A DNA stretch of 64,000 nt from Ceratothoa steindachneri (Eukaryota > Arthropoda > Malacostraca > Isopoda > Cymothoidae): the NCBI GenBank assembly GCA_963969495.1, contig OZ018321.1, positions 109,073,212 through 109,137,211 on the forward strand. The letters run 5' to 3'. Below the pieces are notes generated by a model, which was given only the letters and a program-made list of their open reading frames with translations, made no database searches and had not been told where the DNA came from. Numbering within the stretch: position 1 is the stretch's first letter; each line of letters begins with the position of its first letter. This document shows, one piece after another, positions 56,313 to 64,000 of this stretch. The translations under genes were made by a program, and so were the position numbers.

Positions 56313-57576
56313 TATATTGGCAGGTTCAAGACAGCCAGCCGTGCGCTCGTGTACCATACCAATTCCACACATTTTTTCCATTCGATTCAGGTTTAATTAT
56401 TTTTTTTTAAATAATCACCGATTTCAACGGAATGGGGGTTAAAACGATGTTCTCCAAAACATCGATAAACACTCATTACTGCTACATTATGTTGGTAGCG
56501 AAGGCAGTTCAGGCCATAATTACTCGCCTGCATTAAATTTAATACTAATGAATGCATGAAACCATTCTCATTTTACCATCCAATGAAGCACTGACTCATC
56601 AGCCTTAATTACCCAAGCATAAGGGGACTTATAAAGAACCGCCACCCCCAAACTATCCGTTCAGACATCGTTGATTAAAGATAGGGATTATTCTCCAATT
56701 GGTTTAACCTCGTGGAGGATACGGACGTATGGATGGAGGGGGATATGGACATTCGCTCATCATTTTGAGCTGAAAAGGTTTGTCATTTTCAAACATTTCT
56801 CTTTGCCTTATTTCAGTTAATTTTGTTTCCCCCCCATCCCCCACCAAGCGAGTGAACACGCTACGGGTGGATTACACACGTATATTTGCTCCTCAATAAA
56901 AAATTGCATTTTCTTTTAGTTACTATTTCAAGTTCCCATCAGGCGACCACCCGCAAAGGGACAGAGGCCCTAATTAAAAACAAGCCTATCTTTCAGCTAA
57001 ATAAAACCACGAAGGCCAGAGCCAGACTTAACACGATTCGTCATACTAATACGAAGACCCAGGATATATCTCCTACTACCTATCCTTCGTCGGGACACGA
57101 AAGCCCCACGTGAAAGCCTCAAATAAAATACAACCCTGGTGACAAATATCAGCAACCCGATCCACAACGTAATCATAAGACGGGGCGGGGCGCGGCCCCC
57201 TACCTGCGGGCACTTTTCTTCGATTAGGCCACGTGTGACACCTGAGTCATCCATCTCAGGCAATAGAGAAACGACTATGAGTGAGGCGGCGTCCAAGAAT
57301 ATTCGCATGACTCATAACTCGACGCGATACAAAATGGCGATGAATTAATAACCAGACCAGTGCCCCCCCCCCCCCACACACACACACATTTTCTCCCAAA
57401 GAATGGAAAGGGGGAGTGGTCGTAGAAAAAGACGACCACACTAGACGATCAAGTAAGAATTTCCAAAATACCCTCATAAGTAAGGAGGAGGAGGAGGGTA
57501 ATGGAACCATCTACCCAATCATTTTCATAATAAGAGGGTAAACCAACGATGGTATTTCGGCCAGAATTTACAATGT
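56313..57576. other. Unassigned sequence with a possible family A end
   Basis: No gene recognised. At 56930-57005, CATCAGGCGACCACCCGC followed by CCTAATTAAAAACAAGCC resembles a worn family A 3' UTR. A C-run lies at 57363-57376. Confidence 0.3.
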
Positions 57577-58117
57577 TTTTTTTTATTATTGTTTTTGCGA
57601 CATCTGCGGCTGCCTCCAAAGGGACAAGTCGCCGAAATTACCTTTCAACCTAATACTAAGCTACATTAAAAAAGAACGCCGAAAAAAACACTACCCCCCC
57701 CCCCAAAAAAAAAACGAGGAAGTGGATAAGGGGTCGGGGGAAAACCTGCCACCCCCAGCGCGAGCATTAGACCATCAAAAATGAGAGTCCAATAAAATGG
57801 AGGAGGCCAGCCTCTTCCATAGTAGTAAAAGAGTCGACAAGTGGTAGCGACCCCGCTCGTTCCGGTACCGAGGCAGGTAACATGCGCGAAGATCACCCAG
57901 ACTGGGCCATTCAACAAGAATGTGGCGGACAGTCTGGGGGGCTAGGCATGTCGTTCCATCAAATTGCGTTGTGTCCAATTCGAAGACGACGACAGAAAGC
58001 AACAAGAAGCCGGCGTAGCATTGGGGGGTAGTTTGGCAGGAACAGTCTGGGCGTGATGGCATCTTCTTTGTCAGGAAGACAGAGGAGGGGTGACCTGATT
58101 CCTGCAATGTAGTCAGG
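57577..58117 (-). mobile_element. Family A fragment A6 (3' end)
   Basis: 5'-truncated copy: 3' UTR (CATCTGCGGCTGCC and AAGTCGCCG near 57601-57634, then TACTAAGCTACATTAAAA) and the ORF2 C-terminal tail (APQTVRHILVEWPSLGDLRA near 57940-57880, with the last Cys of the CCHC motif changed to Trp). It directly abuts the 3' end of A7. Confidence 0.8.
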
Positions 58118-58161
58118 GTACAACACTAACAAAACAATAAAAAAACAACATTTAAACCGGG

Positions 58162-58548
58162 TTAAATGAAAGGGAGAAGGCCAGCCTCCCCCAAAAAGTC
58201 AACAAGTCCACCAGTCAAAGTGCACGCACTCGTCCCGAGCACAAGGGACAGGCGGTTGCGACCCTGCCCATCCCGGTACCGGGACAGGTATCGTGCGCGA
58301 AGATCACCCAGACTGGGACATTCGACAAGAATGTGCCGAACAGTCTGGGGGACTACGCAGTCGTTGCAATAGGGCGCAGGCGAGCGCTCTATCAAATAAC
58401 GATGCGTCACACGAGTGTGTCCGATTCGGAGACGATAGAAAGCAACCTGAAGCCGCCGCGGCATTGGGGGATAGGTCCATGGGAACAGTCGCGGCGCAAT
58501 GGCACGCAACTTTAAGTTCCTTCGACCGTCTCCCATCTTCTTTGCCAA
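58162..58548 (-). pseudogene. Family A ORF2 C-terminal tail with CCHC motif, copy A7
   Basis: Open for 128 codons. RLQVAFYRLRIGHTRVTHRY leads to LIERSPAPYCNDC and then VVPQTVRHILVECPSLGDLR, giving C-x2-C-x7-H-x4-C. This motif is found at the C-terminus of RNase H-bearing I-like elements, where it probably binds nucleic acid. It is in a different frame from RNase H, so a frameshift separates them near 58560-58680. Confidence 0.85.
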
Positions 58549-58679
58549 GCAGTCCGAAGAGCTGCCCGTATTCCTGCAATGTAGTCGGTGTGAGGAAGCA
58601 CAAAACGCTGGTCCGATCGCAGAGTCCTCGCGTACTTTTTGGCGCCTTCATCGGCACAATCATTCCCCGCAATTCCTAC

Positions 58680-59149
58680 ATGTCCAGGAACCCAGCAAAG
58701 ATAATCTAGACATCCACCCGGCTCGCCAAAACCGTGGCGTCACGGATATCGCGAACCAGGGGATGCGGAGATTCCAATGCCCCGAGAGCACTCAGGGCGC
58801 TTTGTGAGTCGCTATAGATCACAATCCGGTCTCCGAACCGGGCACGTCGCGTAATCTCCCGTACCGAGTGGTGTATTGCCACCAGCTCGGCCAGGAAGAC
58901 AGACGCAGCGCCTGGTAGAGCCCCAGTGACTTCAAACAGAGGGGATACGGCGTGGAGGCCAGCCCCCTCTTGGGACTTGGAGCCATCCGTATACACTGGC
59001 ACGGTTCCAGCGTGACACGATGTGTGCTCCAAAAAGGTCGAACGCAATACTCCCGGAGCAGTATAAGCTTTGGGAGCAGCGGCGTGGCCACAAATAGCCA
59101 AATGTGGTACCCTCCAGGGTGGCGTCCTGGGCAGAACCAGGGGCACCAC
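58680..59149 (-). pseudogene. Family A RNase H domain, copy A7
   Basis: Ribonuclease H1-type fold acting on the element's RNA-DNA hybrid. Catalytic positions are visible: Asp in VPVYTDGSKSQEGAG near 59020, Glu in VFLAELVAIHHSV near 58880, Asp in RIVIYSDSQSALSALGAL near 58815. The last motif (usually GHxGxxGNE) is worn: after VLASRVDV the frame is interrupted near 58706. The domain is otherwise open for 147 codons. Confidence 0.88.
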
Positions 59150-59199
59150 CGGCCCGAGAGCTATATCTACCTCTCGAAGGAGTTTCCAAATGGCTTTGG

Positions 59200-60574
59200 G
59201 TATGACTGGCGTCTCTCGGCGGCATAGGCACCATCGAGATCAGCTGCGGAAGCAGTGAGAGCTGTTGGTGACTGAGGGAGGCGCCGGGCTCGCGCGTACA
59301 GGCGGGTGATGCACTGCACGCGGCGCAGAGCGAGTGGTATCTCCCCAGCATCGACCAACAGGCTCTTAATGGGGGGGAAGTGCGGAAGGCACCGGTCGCA
59401 AGGCGAAGACCGGTGTGGTGGATTGAATCCACCTTCCGCAATAAACGCTCGGCTGCGGATGCATAAAACTCGCATCCGTAGTCGAGCTTCGAACGAACAA
59501 AGGATCGATAAAAAAGTAGGGCAGCAGTCCTATCAGCGCCCCAAGCGCTGAACGTCACGAAACGGAGAATATCCATGGCGCGGGTACAAGAGACCCTAAG
59601 GCTGCGAATATGAGTCTCCCAGGTGAGGCGTCGGTCGAATACAAGACCAAGGAAACGGTGCGACTCAACCACATCCAGGCGCACCCAATTAAGAAAAAAA
59701 AATCTGGTTCGGGGTGAAGCCATGGATGGCGGCAGAAGTGCACCACCTCAGTCTTGGCCAAAGAAAACCGAAACCTGTGCGCTTCGGCATAGGGAGAGAC
59801 GCGGTTCAACGCCTGTTGGAGTCGACGCTCCAGAGTTGGCATCTGGGCCGCGCCAAAAGAGATCGAAAGGTCGTCCACGTAGAGCGTAGCGAGAACATCT
59901 TCCGGCAGCACCGAGGTGATGCCGTTGATGCTCAGGGCAGAGTGTGACACTGAGGATACTTCCCTGCGGGACACCCTCTTCCTGCTCCTTTGGGCCGGAG
60001 AGGGCTCTCCCCACCCGTACGCGGAATCGACGATCTCGCAAAAAATACAGATATAAACATTGGGAGGCGTCCCCTCGCCATCGTGTGGAGTCTCCATGAT
60101 ACCGTATCGCCATGCGGTATCATAGGCCTTCTCCAGATCGAAAAAGACCGTGGCGTAGTGCTGTCTACGAAAGAAAGCATCGCAGACGGCATTTTCCAGT
60201 CGGAGCAGAGCATCCGACGTGGAGTGGAACTTGCGGAAGCCGCACTGTGCGGAAGACAGATGGCCTCCGCTGTCCAGGAAAAAGGCTAATCTAACATTTA
60301 CCAATTTCTCCATCAACTTGCACACGCAAGAGGTTAGAGAGATTGGGCGGAAACCGGTCGGAGTAGAGTGATCTATCTCCGGTTTGCGAAAGGCGAGCAC
60401 AGTAGAGATTCGCGAGGAGTCTGGGAGAAGACCTTCCACCCAGATCCTGTTGAACAAATCTAAGAGAAAGGCCATGCCTCGCTCACCCAGGTGTCGAAGC
60501 ATGGCGTACGGGACATCGTCCGGACAATGGGCGGTGTCCGCGCACGAAGCGAGAGCGGAACGCAACTCACTCAC
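59200..60574 (-). pseudogene. Family A reverse transcriptase, copy A7, keeps YVDD
   Basis: Finger region DDVPYAMLRHLGERGMAFLL, VLAFRKPEIDHSTPTGFRPI, SLTSCVCKLMEKLVNVRL and SAQCGFRKFHSTSDALLRLE. Palm motif A ATVFFDLEKAYDTAWRYG near 60140, motif B EEGVPQGSILSVTL near 59980 (in a neighbouring frame) and motif C VLATLYVDDLSISFG near 59890. Thumb and post-palm parts read DVVESHRFLGLVFDRRLTWE and RAMDILRFVTFSAWGADRTA farther down. The first 339-codon stretch has no stop but crosses compensating shifts around motif B. This is the only copy in the window with the catalytic YVDD. Confidence 0.88.
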
Positions 60575-61143
60575 AGTAAACTTGTCGTTGAAGGGTTCTC
60601 CGCCTCTGGAGGTAAAGTCCAGCCGGCAGCCTTACGCGACATCACGACGTGCATTGAATGCTAGCGGAGCAGCATCCCGGCTAGAGAATGCGAAAAAAGC
60701 GGTCGCTAAGGATTCCGCCGCGGGGTCCGAGATTGCGGTCCCATTCTCCGGGAGAACGAGAAGGGGGTCCTGCGAGAACTTGCCCCGAATCCTTTTGACT
60801 CGTTTCCACACCTCAGCTAAAGGGGTCTTCCCGTTAAGTGAAGACACGTATGCCCGCCAAGAATAGCGGCGGGCGTGCTTCGAAATATACCGGAACCTAG
60901 CCCTAGCCCGACGAAATTCAGCGACAGTGAAATCGTTCGGACGGCGCTTATAGCGCATGTAGGGATAACGCTTCTGTTTGAGGGCCGTCTCACACTCGGC
61001 CGACCACCATGGGAGTGGTCGGCGTGCAAAACGGCCAGACGTCCTAGGAATAGTAGTCAGGCCCACGGCGATGAGGTTACCAGAGAAGAACTCAACGGCC
61101 TCATCTACCGACCTAAACTCCTCGACTGAGATAGAGAATTAAG

Positions 61144-61841
61144 TCATTTCCTGAAATGCAGGACACCGCGCCCGCGCCAAGCACCACCGAGGTGGGCTCT
61201 CAGGCGGTAGTTGCCGTGAAAATGATATTTGAATGGGAAAGTGATTACTACCATGGAGGTCTTCGACCACCCCCCCCAATCAAAATCAGGCTGTGCATCC
61301 CAAGAGCACAAAGATAGGTCAAGGCAAGAAAATGAAGCGGTTCTCGGACAGTGATGCGTAAACTCATCCACGTTTAGGACACCCATCTCAAGCTCTTCGA
61401 TCAGATCGGCAAGGACTTGTCCCCTGGGATTTATGGAGTAATCTCCCCAGAGAGGATGCCTGCCGTTCAGATCTCCAAGCAAGAGATAGGGCCTCGGCAA
61501 CCGTGCCACGGCGAGGCGGAAGTCCACCGCGTCGAAGTCAGCTGACGGTGGAATGTACGCAGAAATGATAGTATACCTCCTATCCAGGTGCAGCTGCACA
61601 GCCACAGCCTGAAAGGAGGTATCTAAAGAGAAAGGAAGAACGGAGACATCATGCCGGGTGTAAAGCGCGCATCCCGCAGTGGTGGGGTCGCAAGACCCTT
61701 ATACCCCGGAAGGGCGGGCAGGGGGCACGCGCCTAGCATGGTCTCCTGCAAAAAGATAGCTAACGGGGAACGGGACAAGACGAGCCTCCGCAACTCCTCC
61801 CAATTGGCCCGGAGTCCACGGCAATTCCATTGAAGGAACAT
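61144..61841 (-). pseudogene. Family A ORF2 AP-type endonuclease, copy A7
   Basis: Likely ORF2 start at 61841 (MFLQWNCRGLRANWEELRRL), immediately after ORF1. Catalytic landmarks are in order: Asn in QWNCRGL, Glu in IFLQET near 61745, the IISAYIPPS strand near 61565, Asp/Asn in LLLGDLNGRHPLWG near 61470, Asp in SFSCLDLSLCS near 61315 and, in a shifted frame near 61250, DLHGSNHFPI with the catalytic His. A deletion removes the stretch coding GGRAGVCAIYTR in A2. This enzyme would nick the target DNA. Confidence 0.88.
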
Positions 61842-61852
61842 GCCCTCCAGGC

Positions 61853-64000
61853 CTAGCTCGGAGGAGACTCGGGGGCCCTCCTCGAACTAAAGACCCTCAC
61901 AGGAATGGCCGTACGCTTCCCGGGGGCAGAACCCCAGGCGCTGTTGGCCGGACAAAGCGCTGTCGCCTTCGAGGACTTATTGGGGGAGGGTGGGCTCGCC
62001 ATGCGAGTCTTTTCCTCCCTCCGCCTCGAAACCTTAGGCGGGCGTTGCGGCGAGGCCCTCTTTTCGAGGAACCACCGTCTCCGAGCCACTCGCTCCACCT
62101 CGGGGCGTGGGCGAAGGAGCCAAAGCTCCTTTGTTGCTGTCGTCCTTTCGGGGAACAGCTTTAGGAACCCCGGAAGATGGCCTAGCGACTATCTTCTGGG
62201 GTGTTGCCTCCTGTGAGTCTAACGACTCGGTGGAGGCGCGTGGCCGTTTCGCCTTACGGGAAACGGTCACGCTGGGGGAAGAGGGGGGAGCCCTGGTTTT
62301 AGCCGGGGCAGGGTATGAACCCTTTTTGCCGCCAGCTTTACCAGGGAAGCGCCCGGGTTAGGTAGAGCCCACAGAAGGGCTCCGAATGGGCGCGGAAACA
62401 ACCGTGCTCGTTGGCCAGGATGGGCCAGGAGCAGAGGGTGCCTTTCTAACTATTGAGGCATATGACGTCCCAGGCAGAGCCGGGCGCGCCAGGACCAAGT
62501 CCTTAGCCTCGCTGAATGAGAGTCGATCCTAGGCCTGAACGGCCAGGATTTCTTTCTAAAGGAGATATGCACCACATTGCTTCGAAGAAGCGGGATGCGG
62601 CTCTCCGCAATTGACACACTTGGCCACACACGATTTGGACTTATCGTGTGCGACCTTAGAGCAATTTACACAGACTTCGGGTGACCCCGACTTTGCGCGT
62701 CTACATGAGCGATTCGTATGGCCGAAGCGGTAACAGTAATAGCACCGCCGCGGCAGTGGCACGAATGCCTTAACGCGGTAGTGGTACCAACCGGCACGCA
62801 CCGAATCTTCGTCGAACGTGACGAAGAGTGTAGGGGTGGGTCTCAAGGCCCCTCCCTGTTTTCTCATCACACGTTCGACCTTGACCACCCCATGGTCGGC
62901 CAGCTCTAGGGTGATGTCCTCAATGGAGTAGTCAACGAGTTCCCTCGCATAAACTTCTACTTTCACAAAGTTCATGGTAGAGTGCGGCGTCACACTCACA
63001 GGGGAGCCATGAAGTGTCCGAAGAGCACTTATCTTGGCCGCCTCGGCGGGATTCGCCGCATTCGCCTGAAGGCTCCCGTCCCTGAAACGGGTCACCTTCG
63101 GCTCTCTACCAATTGCACTAGCTAATCCTCTCCTCTTATGGATCATGTTGCCCTTGGATAACATGGTGCCATCAGTGGAGCGAATAACGAGGAAGCGTTT
63201 GAAGCCAGCGGGCTCGAAAACGCCAGGTAACCTCTGAATGAGGGGCCCCGATGTCATCGAGGCTCCGCCCTGTGCACTCTTGGTCTTAGTCTTAGTCAGG
63301 GTCTCCGCACACGGGAGTGTAGAGGGGCCGGATGTGCCGATCTTGGCTTGGTCACCTACCAAAGTGGCAGCAGACCCATCCGTCCCCGCAGCCCCCGAGT
63401 CTTTTTGGTCTTACTCCGCCGGCAGAAGCCCCCATGCCAGATGGACCGGCCTCAGCCAGGTCCCTCTCCGAAATGGAGAAGGTGCCGGTAGTCGTAGGGG
63501 CACCTGTCGGAGGAGATCCCTCCCCTCCTTGTACTGCCTCGGATCCCTCAGCCGTTTGAGGAGGACCTACCGTCTGAGGCTATGGTTCCTCAAGGACCAT
63601 GTGTGTCACAGGAGGGGCCTCCAGTTGGCCATCCCCTCCCAAGACATCGCAGGTCCCGTTGGCTGTATTGTCACTAGTCTTGTGTGGGGAGGAACAGGCC
63701 GTGACCCCGGCAAGGTTCAATATTCTTGTCAGCAGGTCTTTTGTTGGAAGCGACTGAAGGGGCCTGGCTTCCCTCTCCCCCCTAAGGGGGTTTGCTCTAC
63801 CGAGCCGCTTACAAGAGGGGCGGTCGGCTGCCTGCTGACGTTCCTGGCAGTCCCCTTGGAAAGAAAAGGGGATTGCCGCTGGAAAAGGGGAGGTGCCCGA
63901 AAGCACCTCCAGAGAAGGGGGTGAGGGGGAGTCCCCTGCACTCGTAAGCGAAGGAGAGGAGTAAGCCTCCTCTCCGGTTAGAGAAAGCACAGGGGGGGGG
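61853..64000 (-). pseudogene. Family A ORF1 with RRM-like region and three CCHC knuckles, copy A7 (partial)
   Basis: Pro/Ser-rich N-terminal part at 63990-63580 (PPSLEVLSGTSPFPAAIPF). Then a 268-codon open frame (63362-62556): FLVIRSTDGTMLSKGNMIH begins an RRM-like fold. PHSTMNFVKVEVYARELVDY and GALRPTPTLFVTFDEDSVRA lead to three knuckles: CYYCYRFGHTNRSC (C-x2-C-x4-H-x4-C), CVNCSKVAHDKSKSC and CVNCGEPHPASSKQC. The C-terminal Lys-rich tail lies at 62270-61853 (KSSKATALCPANSAW). This arrangement is that of ORF1 RNA-binding proteins of Jockey/I-group elements. Frame breaks occur near 63560 and 62550. Confidence 0.87.

Larger units (their letters stand above)
58118..64000 (-). mobile_element. Family A retrotransposon, copy A7, most complete (runs off window)
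   Basis: Best-preserved copy. In sense order it holds ORF1 (from beyond 64000 to 61853), ORF2 endonuclease (61841-61144), linker, RT (60574-59200), RNase H (59149-58680), the C-terminal CCHC tail (58548-58162) and the start of a 3' UTR. The stem-loop part of the 3' UTR is missing where it meets A6. Its 5' UTR lies outside the window. Frameshifts are scattered but all domains are present. Confidence 0.92.

Noticed and set aside
58293..61129. Plus-strand open frames across family A copies, some over 100 codons
   Set aside because: They are antisense shadows of GC-rich ORF2. The sense strand carries the conserved EN, RT and RNase H motifs.

Overview
The window looks like a piece of an arthropod nuclear genome, possibly crustacean, though the exact group cannot be read from the sequence. 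It is not bacterial. There are no operons or Shine-Dalgarno-led genes. The only convincing host coding sequence is one spliced exon on the minus strand at 11847-12003, with an AG acceptor and a GTAAGG donor. It encodes part of the motor domain of a non-muscle myosin II heavy chain (zipper/MYH9 type). The next exon, which should carry the P-loop, was not found below it, and the N-terminal exon was not found in the 52 kb above it. The introns are therefore very large, or the neighbouring exons lie outside.

Almost everything else recognisable is transposable-element DNA, mostly decayed and nested. The dominant component, called family A here, is a GC-rich non-LTR retrotransposon of the RNase H-bearing I-like group. 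ORF1 has an RRM-like region and three CCHC knuckles. ORF2 has an AP-type endonuclease, a reverse transcriptase, RNase H and a C-terminal CCHC motif. Eight or nine copies or fragments are present, all on the minus strand: A1 1848-5263, A1b 5264-5800, A2 15245-20302, a 3' fragment at 29165-29347, A3 29348-32638, A4 43427-44930, A5 46495-52513, A6 57577-58117, and A7 58118 to the window end. A7 is the most complete and the only one that keeps a YVDD box. All copies carry frameshifts, stops or internal deletions.

DNA transposons of the IS630/Tc1/mariner superfamily form the second layer, most of them delimited by inverted repeats and TA duplications. A nearly intact DD34E Tc1-like element (5877-7286) lies 2 bp, beyond the TA duplications, from an internally deleted mariner (7293-8175). 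A long-TIR Tc1-like element lies at 21303-22735. A Tc1-like element at 32713-34541 holds a MITE and an L2-like tail. A Tc3-like element (48014-49190) splits A5. A Tc1-like element at 53545-56312 has a CR1-like retrotransposon nested inside it. A Jockey-like fragment, a hAT-like MITE, a 325-bp MITE family with three copies, and TIR or palindromic elements among TA microsatellites (21.2-25.2 kb) complete the picture.

The most unusual structures are listed here. A perfect five-unit array of a 263-bp repeat sits inside dead copy A2. A 49-bp retrotransposition product of the same family has a 13-bp target duplication. A 330-bp near-perfect palindrome is bounded by TA microsatellites. A TIR element carries a tRNA T-arm. 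The family A 3' UTR has a conserved stem-loop. A 0.37-kb non-coding direct duplication flanks the myosin exon region. I did not find a multi-gene biological system; the interest lies in the mobile-element biology.
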